This document shows positions 62,501-64,000 of a stretch of DNA of 64,000 nucleotides, piece after piece. Origin of the DNA: Struthidea cinerea. Lineage: Eukaryota; Chordata; Aves; Passeriformes; Corcoracidae. Each line of letters begins with the position of its first letter. Position 1 is the first letter of the stretch. The position numbers and the translations under genes are program-made. Under the pieces are notes generated by a model. It was not told the DNA's origin. It worked only from the letters and a program-made list of their open reading frames with translations, and did not search any database. The stretch covers positions 685,093 to 749,092 of the forward strand of contig VZTI01003801.1 of NCBI GenBank assembly GCA_013397865.1. Reading direction: 5' to 3'.

Positions 62501-62812
62501 CTTACTTAATAATCACTGTTTCCACAAATCCAACTGCTACAACAGGAAAACTGCTGGTAGCTTAATATATCCCTAATACAGAGCAGTGGCACAGGCAAGA
62601 TCAGAGTTGTAAGAGAGAAGGGAACTTAACCCAACCTTTCTGTTGAGGGATGCCTGCAGCCTGTGCCACCTCAGGTTCATCTCGCCCAGGCACTCAGCAA
62701 ACTCTGTCCTTTCGTAGCGCTTGCTCTCCACATCACAGGTGCTCATCTGCAGCAGGGACTGGTTAACAAAATCTACCATCCACTGCTTAAAGTTCATTTC
62801 CATCATGTATTC
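8278..62812 (-). CDS. SYNE2: Nesprin-2 (SYNE2), C-terminal 34 exons, partial gene
   Basis: Nesprin-2 is a giant outer-nuclear-membrane protein. Its KASH tail binds SUN proteins in the perinuclear space, and its spectrin-repeat rod reaches cytoskeletal partners, so it forms half of the LINC complex. I joined 34 exons on the minus strand between 62812 and 8278. Every junction keeps frame and the total is 5,469 bases, or 1,822 residues plus stop. Human giant nesprin-2 is about 6,885 residues, so the N-terminal actin-binding domain and most repeats lie beyond the right edge. The final PPPT and the ESR2 neighbour distinguish it from SYNE1. The longest intron (26146-38415) holds a CpG island that may start short isoforms. 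Confidence 0.95.
9099..9145 (-). CDS. SYNE2: SYNE2 exon w33: 47-base linker exon
   Basis: This small exon lies between CAACAG (acceptor, above 9145) and AAG/GTAGTA (donor, below 9099). It reads MALRRTADGRNGSST plus two bases of an Arg codon, which supplies exactly the phase the KASH exon needs. It is basic and serine-rich with no recognised domain, and lies in the short cytosolic linker before the membrane. The leading Met is internal, not a start, because w32 joins it in frame. The downstream intron is 595 bases with nothing recognised in it. Confidence 0.85.
9365..9454 (-). CDS. SYNE2: SYNE2 exon w32: pre-KASH linker, GC donor
   Basis: Thirty codons in phase 0 read DTKTFLLVPDDLDSGVYNPE and then an EEKSSPAVKK-type acidic and basic tail. 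The acceptor is TTTTAG above 9454. The donor is AAG/GCAAGT at 9365/9364, a GC-AG intron. The nearby GT at 9360-9359 would leave the wrong phase for w33. This lies between the last spectrin repeat and KASH; length and sequence here vary between species. It could be skipped without a frameshift. Confidence 0.85.
9757..9945 (-). mobile_element. CR1 LINE 3'-end fragment in SYNE2 intron
   Basis: The plus strand starts with a 'cacagaaattcaggttggaa' terminal block, then agacttcaggaagttcatct and agtccaacctcctgctcaaa. These are the reverse complement of the CR1 3' end. It lies in the w31-w32 intron, is sense to SYNE2, truncated and non-coding. Confidence 0.8.
10106..10294 (-). CDS. SYNE2: SYNE2 exon w31: end of last spectrin repeat
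   Basis: Sixty-three codons, phase 0 at both ends, with acceptor TTCTCAG above 10294 and donor CTG/GTGAGT. It starts QLEKELLEQQLNVNSLQE and includes EEEEKVHVIGTKLKQLIEQV, the helix B and helix C part of the final repeat; this EKVHVIG block is shared with human nesprins. It ends TIQGNL before the linker. The 486-base intron upstream (10295-10780) holds nothing recognisable. Confidence 0.95.
10781..10909 (-). CDS. SYNE2: SYNE2 exon w30: last spectrin repeat, helix A
   Basis: Forty-three codons in phase 0, with acceptor TTCTGTAG above 10909 and donor ATG/GTAAGT. It reads DFHDQSQKLVLWLASAESRR and ends CQKELM. The LVLWLASAE segment is a typical spectrin helix A with its conserved Trp and is close to human nesprin-2. 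The upstream intron (10910-11266) is 357 bases with no feature seen. Confidence 0.95.
11267..11467 (-). CDS. SYNE2: SYNE2 exon w29: spectrin repeat
   Basis: Sixty-seven codons in phase 0, with acceptor TTCTACCAG above 11467 and donor CAG/GTGCAT. It starts DMLKAFDNYKAVLLSANLSS and carries NLHWEKATRALDNWKKGLQQ, a helix C running into the next helix A. The SSKEFQ segment matches human nesprin-2 in the same place. The upstream intron is 2.2 kb and contains a CR1 fragment. Confidence 0.95.
11832..12110 (-). mobile_element. CR1 LINE 3'-end fragment (second subfamily type)
   Basis: The plus strand begins with a diverged cctagaatcctagaat terminal repeat, followed by 'gacatctggaggtctgtgct', then the blocks 'gagggcctcatccactcaaa' and 'ttctctggtctgagtttctg'. 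These match the reverse complement of a different CR1 subfamily from the 4 kb and 5.6 kb copies. It is truncated and lies in the w28-w29 intron. Confidence 0.7.
12111..13644. other. SYNE2: SYNE2 intron sequence, no feature recognised
   Basis: This is the remainder of the w28-w29 intron. Several open frames exist, but none has splice sites in the right phase or similarity I recognise. There are short A runs near 12220 and 12245. Confidence 0.6.
13645..13856 (-). CDS. SYNE2: SYNE2 exon w28: spectrin repeat after adaptive region
   Basis: Of 212 bases, the first two (GC) complete a Gly codon from w27 and 70 codons follow, ending in phase 0 at AAA/GTAAGT. It reads IIDRWELIQAQDLRNKLRMK, the helix C end and linker, then LSDISAWLDKTEQELEELQK, a helix A with its Trp, and ends QKVKKLK. 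The DRWE-IQAQ block is shared with human nesprin-2. The upstream intron is 1.6 kb and contains a CR1 copy. Confidence 0.95.
14236..14700 (+). mobile_element. CR1 LINE 3' fragment, antisense to SYNE2
   Basis: This plus-strand copy is the longest in the window. It reads from cacaaagatgatgaaagggc, through 'gagagttggggctgttcagc' and 'aaattccttactgtgagggt', to the ggtctggtggaaagtgtccc block and a degraded cattctaatgactctatg end. These are hallmarks of the last 450 or so bases of CR1. The ORF2 reading frame is absent. It lies in the w27-w28 intron. Confidence 0.92.
15466..15592 (-). CDS. SYNE2: SYNE2 exon w27: serine-rich adaptive region
   Basis: Of 127 bases, 42 codons plus one base; acceptor CATTCCAG, donor CCAG/GTACAG. 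It reads VKQLSSASSSSSKEKVPSAN, then MSDEEPQDDQELVNIAAAEK and QP. It is low in complexity, serine-rich and acidic with no repeat heptads, so probably disordered. It is weakly conserved compared with its neighbours, but the phases on both sides fit. The serine run is encoded by repeated AGC codons. The upstream intron (851 bases) holds nothing recognised. Confidence 0.88.
16444..16580 (-). CDS. SYNE2: SYNE2 exon w26: adaptive region
   Basis: Two bases complete a Gly codon, then 45 codons to phase 0 at TAT/GTGAGT; acceptor TTTGTTTCAG. It reads KSVSEAHPWHSPGSPVCRKH and ends SGPETSTPYKPDY. KS-S---W and STPYKP are recognisable against human nesprin-2. It is proline- and serine-rich with no helical heptads, so likely a flexible linker. 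The 802-base upstream intron holds nothing recognised. Confidence 0.92.
17383..17451 (-). CDS. SYNE2: SYNE2 exon w25: 23-residue cassette exon
   Basis: This 69-base exon has phase-1 introns on both sides, so skipping it keeps frame and the flanks join through the same Gly codon. It encodes VEITENPEAYLKMTTKTLKA and SS after a split Asp. The acceptor is TTTTTTCAG; the donor is CTG/GTAGGC. Nesprin genes are known to carry an alternatively spliced 23-residue exon beginning Asp-Val, often called DV23, and this looks like that exon. I infer alternative splicing here; the sequence shows only that it is possible. Confidence 0.92.
17807..18089 (-). CDS. SYNE2: SYNE2 exon w24: acidic adaptive region with LEWD motif
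   Basis: Of 283 bases, 94 codons plus one; acceptor ATTTGTAG above 18089, donor TCAG/GTGAGA. It begins GLDDEKDNSENETDQEDSRE, is acidic and lacks heptads. It contains SLCHLVPPTQGHERSGCETP and then SIPLEWDHTGDVGGSSSHED. LEWD (17880-17891) is the W-acidic motif that recruits kinesin light chains to nesprin-2 in mammals. The surrounding block is nearly identical to human, a sign of strong constraint. The region separates two groups of spectrin repeats. Confidence 0.96.
17880..17891 (-). other. SYNE2: LEWD kinesin-light-chain binding motif
   Basis: The four codons read Leu-Glu-Trp-Asp within exon w24. In mammalian nesprin-2 this motif binds kinesin light chains and moves nuclei in muscle and neurons. 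The motif and its flanks are intact here, so I infer the same role. Confidence 0.8.
18934..19128 (-). CDS. SYNE2: SYNE2 exon w23: spectrin repeat, helices B and C
   Basis: Sixty-five codons in phase 0 with donor CCT/GTAAGA. It starts GFQQEITLNTNKIDQLIVFG and continues through LIEDELEELHRYCQEVFGRV to TSRDP. The acceptor AAATAG above 19128 has the better pyrimidine tract; a second AG 12 bases further in (ACAG/GAAATA) would drop GFQQ. Human nesprins contain GFQQ here, which supports the upstream site. The 878-base upstream intron contains nothing recognised. Confidence 0.95.
20007..20144 (-). CDS. SYNE2: SYNE2 exon w22: spectrin repeat, helix A
   Basis: Forty-six codons in phase 0, with acceptor TTGCATCCAG above 20144 and donor AAT/GTACGT. 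It reads HFTNRRDEFEGTRESILVWL and TEMDLQLTNVEHFSKSNFDD. This stretch is almost identical to human nesprins and carries the helix A Trp. The 1.27 kb upstream intron contains nothing recognised. Confidence 0.97.
21411..21593 (-). CDS. SYNE2: SYNE2 exon w21: spectrin repeat
   Basis: Sixty-one codons in phase 0, with acceptor TTGCAG above 21593 and donor AAG/GTAATG. It starts AFQRQIHERLTQLELINKQY and includes HEGNQRWDNLQKRVASILRR, a typical helix C with RW. It is very highly conserved. Its third codon positions are much richer in GC than in the adjacent exons. The upstream intron is 448 bases. Confidence 0.97.
22042..22192 (-). CDS. SYNE2: SYNE2 exon w20: spectrin repeat boundary
   Basis: One base completes a Lys codon, then 50 codons to phase 0 at GAG/GTGAAT; acceptor CTCTCAG. 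It reads IEETWRLWQRFLDDYSRFED and WLKASESIAARPNSSEVLYT, the end of one repeat and helix A of the next, closely matching human nesprin-2. The intron upstream is only 150 bases (22193-22342), the shortest in the window. Confidence 0.97.
22343..22530 (-). CDS. SYNE2: SYNE2 exon w19: spectrin repeat
   Basis: Of 188 bases, 62 codons plus two; acceptor ATGGCAG above 22530, donor GAA/GTACGT. It reads DLQRDIEQHTAGVESVFSIC, then QQTTRSLDRRWRNICAMSME and RRM. RRW is the helix C Trp signature. It is nearly identical to human nesprin-2. The 3.45 kb upstream intron (22531-25982) holds AT-rich sequence and a GC-richer patch near 24830-25060, with no exon or repeat I can name. Confidence 0.97.
22531..25982. 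other. SYNE2: SYNE2 intron, nothing recognised
   Basis: This 3.45 kb intron separates w18 and w19. Open frames near 24640-25070 and 25350-25730 lack fitting splice sites and look like chance frames. No CR1 block was recognised. Confidence 0.6.
25983..26145 (-). CDS. SYNE2: SYNE2 exon w18: spectrin repeat, helix A
   Basis: One base completes an Arg codon, then 54 codons to phase 0 at CAG/GTGGGA; acceptor TTTGCTTAG above 26145. It reads VKKLKETFAFIQLLDKNMSN and LRTWLARIESELSKPVVYDI, nearly identical to human nesprins. It is the first exon downstream of the 12.3 kb intron. As I recall, the shared part of short nesprin-1 alpha isoforms starts at the matching exon. The first in-frame ATG in it is at 26091-26093, which a short isoform with a non-coding first exon could use. 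Confidence 0.97.
26146..31379. other. SYNE2: 3' half of the 12.3 kb SYNE2 intron
   Basis: No coding exon is seen here. One CR1 fragment lies at about 26603-26815 and there is a 16-base or so A run near 27337. Various open frames have no gene-like support. Confidence 0.6.
26603..26815 (-). mobile_element. CR1 LINE 3'-end fragment
   Basis: The plus strand starts with the clear terminal block catagaatcacagaatggtt and tgggttggaagggcctgaaa. It continues through ccatccaacctggccttgaa and 'gggcaacctgtgccagggcc'. This is the best preserved CR1 3' end in the window, in sense with SYNE2, and it is 5'-truncated. Confidence 0.93.
31614..31922 (-). CDS. Hypothetical ORF in CpG island (possible first exon)
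   Basis: This is a minus-strand open frame of 102 codons inside the CpG island. The best start is an internal ATG in good context (preceded by GGAGCG, followed by G), reading MDAMDALRQCLAAARLGQ and then VDEWEVRHVG. I do not recognise the product. If it opened a short nesprin-2 isoform it would need a donor leaving two bases, and no consensus donor in that phase was found; only a weak CA/GTGCCT fits. Chance ORFs are common in GC-rich DNA, so it may not be coding. Confidence 0.15.
   Translation of the reverse strand: MPAWSHRRSPLAAWDLQAEEWFSRANRKCRVGARPRARCRWVLEEQRDPAAAGGGAMDAMDALRQCLAAARLGQVDEWEVRHVGRRNSAQGPLALPSAVFGG
31986..32059. other. Poly-G run and assembly gap
   Basis: Fifteen G residues (31986-32000) run directly into 59 N (32001-32059). 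Bases inside the gap are unknown and its length may be nominal. Open frames that cross it are artefacts. Confidence 0.97.
32301..38415. other. SYNE2: 5' half of the 12.3 kb SYNE2 intron
   Basis: No exon fitting the SYNE2 reading frame and no CR1 element were recognised. The longest open frame (33354-33974, minus) is compositionally odd, has no similarity I recognise and lacks splice sites. Confidence 0.6.
38416..38582 (-). CDS. SYNE2: SYNE2 exon w17: spectrin repeat, helices B and C
   Basis: Of 167 bases, 55 codons plus two; acceptor GGTTATCAG above 38582, donor CAAG/GTAAGA. It reads DCMEEINLFSENKLHLKQMG and ends with KINDRWQHLFDVIG, a helix C with RW. Nearly identical to human nesprin-2. 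Its last two bases plus the first of w18 make Arg across the 12.3 kb intron. Confidence 0.97.
39493..39651 (-). CDS. SYNE2: SYNE2 exon w16: spectrin repeat, helix A
   Basis: Fifty-three codons in phase 0, with acceptor TTCCATAG above 39651 and donor AAG/GTAAGT. It reads VSLRKQEIEDRLNAWIVFNE, KNKELCSWLVQMESKVLQTA and DMIDKLQK, with the helix A Trp in CSWL. Close to human nesprin-2. The upstream intron (39652-43216) is 3.6 kb. Confidence 0.97.
39652..43216. other. SYNE2: SYNE2 intron, nothing recognised
   Basis: This 3.6 kb intron contains AT-rich sequence with a mild GC-rich patch near 41510-41620 and a pyrimidine-rich tract near 42880-42930 plus. No exon or repeat was recognised. Confidence 0.6.
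43217..43372 (-). CDS. SYNE2: SYNE2 exon w15: spectrin repeat
   Basis: Fifty-two codons in phase 0, with acceptor TCCATGCAG above 43372 and donor CGG/GTAAGT. It reads ELEQSLADWAHDMKELQAMK (helix A) and VLKEQVEHLHRQWEELCLR (helix C). Close to human nesprin-2. It is GC-rich at third positions, and the GC rise continues into the flanking intron at 42990-43700. Confidence 0.97.
45333..45458 (-). CDS. SYNE2: SYNE2 exon w14: spectrin repeat, helix segment
   Basis: Forty-two codons in phase 0, with acceptor CTTGAGCAG above 45458 and donor AAG/GTATGA. It reads TCDRFEKQTKELESRLQELK and then EKVKDPLPVEHEELHKAKEH. The DPLP and KAKEHIK blocks match human nesprin-2. The 1.96 kb intron to w15 holds no recognised element. 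Confidence 0.96.
46155..46349 (-). CDS. SYNE2: SYNE2 exon w13: spectrin repeat
   Basis: Sixty-five codons in phase 0, with acceptor CTTTTCAAG above 46349 and donor CAG/GTAGAT. It reads SKAVILQRWQAMYTLVIDVG and then LSQLQQCWGKTQALLEKKKM, giving two helix C-type Trp positions at either end of one repeat. Close to human. The 696-base intron to w14 holds nothing recognised. Confidence 0.95.
47750..47984 (-). CDS. SYNE2: SYNE2 exon w12: spectrin repeat boundary
   Basis: One base completes an Arg codon, then 78 codons to phase 0 at AAG/GTACAG; acceptor AATTTTCAG. It starts TEFISKLTLLKEQWQNVIRM (helix C) and continues VSQWQLFRSSLQSLNRFLDD (helix A of the next repeat). Close to human nesprin-2. It is the second longest exon in the window. 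The 1.4 kb intron to w13 holds nothing recognised. Confidence 0.96.
49220..49314 (-). CDS. SYNE2: SYNE2 exon w11: spectrin repeat, helix B
   Basis: Of 95 bases, 31 codons plus two; acceptor TTATTTTCAG above 49314, donor AAAAG/GTATTT. It reads MLQTEISINQQTFNSIIEKV and LLSLESGEAEK. It matches human (MLQTEISINQ) closely. The Met is internal. The introns on both sides are about 1.1-1.2 kb without recognised elements. Confidence 0.95.
50438..50585 (-). CDS. SYNE2: SYNE2 exon w10: spectrin repeat, helix A
   Basis: One base completes a Ser codon, then 49 codons to phase 0 at GAG/GTAAAG; acceptor TTTTACAG. It reads MLEGSQNDEEKFFQKCEKWM and KFLEKMKEALKTDIPGRFEE, ending QQRVYE. The KWMKFLEKM segment has helix A character with its Trp. 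The next exon upstream is 346 bases away. Confidence 0.95.
50932..51086 (-). CDS. SYNE2: SYNE2 exon w9: spectrin repeat, helix C
   Basis: Of 155 bases, 51 codons plus two; acceptor TTACTTCCAG above 51086, donor GCAG/GTCTGA. It reads NQTLELAALSPSIESLNEAS and then MKKMQNLTRQWSQKTAAALE. RQWSQ is the helix C Trp. The donor is weaker than most (GTCTGA), but the phase to w10 fits. A continuation of the frame past the donor soon becomes non-spectrin. Confidence 0.93.
51600..51725 (-). CDS. SYNE2: SYNE2 exon w8: spectrin repeat segment
   Basis: Forty-two codons in phase 0, with acceptor TCACCCCAG above 51725 and donor ATG/GTATGT. It reads FNLLQLEDFNNCLETLEGCV, KNCTDTFDSLCLEEGDNSEL and LM. It is helical but less strongly conserved, with no Trp and four Cys. 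The 1.4 kb upstream intron (51726-53120) contains nothing recognised. Confidence 0.93.
53121..53300 (-). CDS. SYNE2: SYNE2 exon w7: spectrin repeat, helices B and C
   Basis: Sixty codons in phase 0, with acceptor CTTGTCAG above 53300 and donor CAG/GTATTT. It reads NLQHGLQNVAGCRTQIYLQA and AILMEKLQPFQRATYLEKML, ending QRKLDELQ. It is a charged helical stretch consistent with the rod. The 1.9 kb upstream intron (53301-55234) is AT-rich and has no recognised repeat. Confidence 0.94.
55235..55439 (-). CDS. SYNE2: SYNE2 exon w6: spectrin repeat boundary
   Basis: One base completes an Arg codon, then 68 codons to phase 0 at AAG/GTACAT; acceptor TTTTGGCAG. It reads WNSVNEDITDQLRAAQAALQ and LWEPFDALCTETAAKLEQCS, then PEENTIEALEQRIQDMK. 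Helix C runs into helix A of the following repeat. The short upstream intron holds a CR1 copy. Confidence 0.95.
55622..55775 (+). mobile_element. CR1 LINE 3' end, antisense to SYNE2
   Basis: The plus strand reads ccccatccctggaagtgttc, then ggtctggtggaaggtgtccc, then ccaacccaaaccattccatg and attctgtgatt. This is the exact type of a CR1 3' terminus. It is short, 5'-truncated, and lies in the 473-base intron between w5 and w6, ending about 140 bases from exon w5. Confidence 0.93.
55913..56046 (-). CDS. SYNE2: SYNE2 exon w5: spectrin repeat segment
   Basis: Of 134 bases, 44 codons plus two; acceptor ATTCTGCAG above 56046, donor CTAG/GTAAGC. It reads ALQDESENSEESWAKLQAAA and NNLKKNCSPSFAEIIDQKCT, ending EAHA. 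ESWAKLQ has the helix C Trp pattern. The 1.2 kb intron to w4 (56047-57226) contains nothing recognised. Confidence 0.95.
57227..57403 (-). CDS. SYNE2: SYNE2 exon w4: spectrin repeat, helices A and B
   Basis: Fifty-nine codons in phase 0, with acceptor GTCTGCAG above 57403 and donor CAG/GTAAAG. It reads VTQLKASMQSILEQWRAYDE and IYAEVSLMTTRYLYCIDQCK, then SLEALKKQVKTLQ. ILEQWRAYDE is helix A. The 2.3 kb upstream intron holds nothing recognised. Confidence 0.95.
57404..59729. other. SYNE2: SYNE2 intron, nothing recognised
   Basis: This 2.3 kb intron lies between w3 and w4. No repeat family or exon could be identified. The open frames are short and lack splice support. Confidence 0.6.
59730..59879 (-). 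CDS. SYNE2: SYNE2 exon w3: spectrin repeat, helix C
   Basis: Fifty codons in phase 0, with acceptor CATTATTTAG above 59879 and donor CAG/GTAAAA. It reads ELENQLTAKSKTLDELKQSL, then ASNGSAEQTPEAQSLRIAEL and CEMKDSIVNQ. A polar loop (ASNGSAEQTPE) interrupts the helical heptads. It falls between two longer repeat exons and both phases fit. The 1.4 kb upstream intron holds nothing recognised. Confidence 0.93.
61288..61443 (-). CDS. SYNE2: SYNE2 exon w2: spectrin repeat, helix A
   Basis: Fifty-two codons in phase 0, with acceptor GACTTTCAG above 61443 and donor AAG/GTAAAG. It reads IRDLEHILEDITENENKAQT and LRNWLEAQSDRLRSLRTPAS, ending QNTLDDCK. LRNWLEAQ is a classic spectrin helix A. The 1.2 kb upstream intron holds nothing recognised. 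Confidence 0.95.
62636..62812 (-). CDS. SYNE2: SYNE2 exon w1: spectrin repeat, first exon in window
   Basis: Fifty-nine codons in phase 0, with acceptor CTCCTGCAG above 62812 and donor AAG/GTTGGG. It reads EYMMEMNFKQWMVDFVNQSL and ends with GEMNLRWHRLQASLNRK, giving helix A and helix C Trp residues of one repeat. It is the most upstream exon I can support; the previous one must end in phase 0 and lies beyond 64000 or was missed. Confidence 0.95.
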
Positions 62813-64000
62813 CTGCAGGAGAAAAAAAGAGGAAGAACAAAACTGTAAACCAGTTTTGTGGTTTCATTCTGATCGGTTCTGATGATGCTTCAGGGTGTGG
62901 CTATGGGACATTGATGGCTTTGCTTGAACCATTACCTAAAATATTTTTCTGAAAGAGACCTGGATGTAGGAATAATTCTAAAATTTTACCGTTATGTATT
63001 TGTGTAGCTGTTGTCATCCACTGAAATTTCTGCAGAAAATCTCTATCACTACGTGGGTAGTTCAAGGTAAAAACAGGCTAGTGATGGAGCAGGGAATAAA
63101 ATCCAGGGGTACTAGACCCTGTCCTTAATCCACTGGACAAAACCATCACGCTGCCATGGGCCCAGATTAGGCTAAAACTGAGGTTTTCCCACACTCCTGC
63201 AACTCACAGGCAATTGCAGTAAGAAATTCTACTCCTGTTAACAAAATAGCTGGTATCAGAACAGAGTATCAGAGTATTTGGGAGGAAAAGGTGTCCTCTA
63301 GCACCAGCATCTCTTGCCCAGAGAGATGAGTAAGAAACTACACACATAAGGGAATGTCTTTTTATTTCAGAGGGTATTAGGAGAAGAGAGTAGGAAAGGG
63401 CTCCTTATTTATCTAGTAGTGCCCGGGAAAGTCACCAGGGAATACCATAGTAGAGGTACTGAAGCCATGGCTGCTTCCCTCTAGGAATTTGTGGCCCTAT
63501 TCCCAGCTTTCTTCCACGCACACACAACCCCACCTTGCTGACAAGTGCAAAAGATACACCTACAAACTCACCTCGAAATATCCAAAGTGTTAAGAACAGC
63601 AACTCACCTACATGTCCCAACTGCCAGATCCAATTGATACAGACCAAAATGTTATATATGTGCTGTACCAAGGCACTTGGAAAGAAAGGTTTGCATTTCT
63701 TACATGCAGCACACCAAAGTGCCCGTGAGCTGCAGCTGCAGACTGAGAACGGTCAGCCTGTGTCAGCCCCGAGCAGGGCTTGGCAGCTCTGCAGAGGCAG
63801 AGCAAAATATGGATCTGTGGGGATTCATGCCCTGAGGTTGGGCTCCCTGGCATCTCTGGAGTACACAGCTTGAATCCTTCCTGTGGCTGGAGCAATCAGC
63901 CTCTGCCACTGGTGCTCTGACACCTGAACAGCGCCAAGAGTCTGCTGCAGACTCTCTCTCTCTCTGCAGGATGAACATCTTGTCCCTCTTTCCTAGCAGG
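62813..64000. other. SYNE2: SYNE2 intron sequence up to the window edge
   Basis: No exon with convincing spectrin character and a phase-0 donor was found here. Minus-strand frames near 63763-63978 contain a helical-looking stretch but no clear splice pair. Confidence 0.55.

Noticed and set aside
63763..63978. Possible further SYNE2 exon near the right edge
   Set aside because: One frame looks helical, but no acceptor and phase-0 donor pair could be found; the pyrimidine tract there is on the plus strand.
1..64000. SYNE1/ESR1 as the identity of the locus
   Set aside because: KASH ends PPPT rather than PPPL, the luminal CTQ-NNFARSFYP form is nesprin-2, and the receptor tail is ESR2, not the long ESR1 tail.
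1..64000. tRNA, rRNA, microRNA hairpins or CRISPR arrays
   Set aside because: No regularly spaced repeats, tRNA boxes or long hairpins were recognised by eye; a covariance-model search would be decisive.

Overview
The window is vertebrate nuclear DNA, almost certainly from a bird. It has short coding exons with GT-AG splice sites separated by fairly compact introns, seven fragments of CR1 (the LINE family that dominates bird and reptile genomes), no bacterial gene organisation, and coding sequence that matches two vertebrate genes. It holds the 3' ends of ESR2 (estrogen receptor beta, plus strand) and SYNE2 (nesprin-2, minus strand), which converge tail to tail. The same gene order is known in mammals for ESR2-SYNE2 and for the duplicated pair ESR1-SYNE1.

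Layout. 1-493 is the last intron of ESR2; 494-683 is its final coding exon, with helix 12 and the F domain; about 684-2670 is its probable 3' UTR. About 2670-7410 is intergenic and holds two CR1 fragments. From about 7410 to the right edge everything belongs to SYNE2 on the minus strand. I place 34 consecutive SYNE2 exons, called w1 to w34 in transcript order, from 62812 down to 8278. Their splice phases agree at every junction and together they read 1,822 residues plus a stop without interruption. This is the C-terminal quarter or so of giant nesprin-2. It comprises a run of spectrin repeats (w1-w23), an acidic 'adaptive' region with an LEWD motif (w24-w27), further spectrin repeats (w28-w31), a short variable linker (w32-w33), and the KASH domain (w34), which crosses the outer nuclear membrane and ends in PPPT. 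The PPPT end and the ESR2 neighbour both separate this gene from SYNE1, which ends in PPPL and lies next to ESR1.

The largest intron (26146-38415, 12.3 kb) carries a CpG island with an assembly gap at 32001-32059. I infer an internal promoter for a short, KASH-containing nesprin-2 isoform. Other points of interest are a GC-AG intron confirmed by reading-frame logic, a frame-neutral 69-base cassette exon, a 12-base tandem acceptor, and a nine-base homopolymer encoding the proline residues at the SUN-binding tail. I found no RNA gene, CRISPR array or wholly new system. The interest lies in the isoform architecture of SYNE2.
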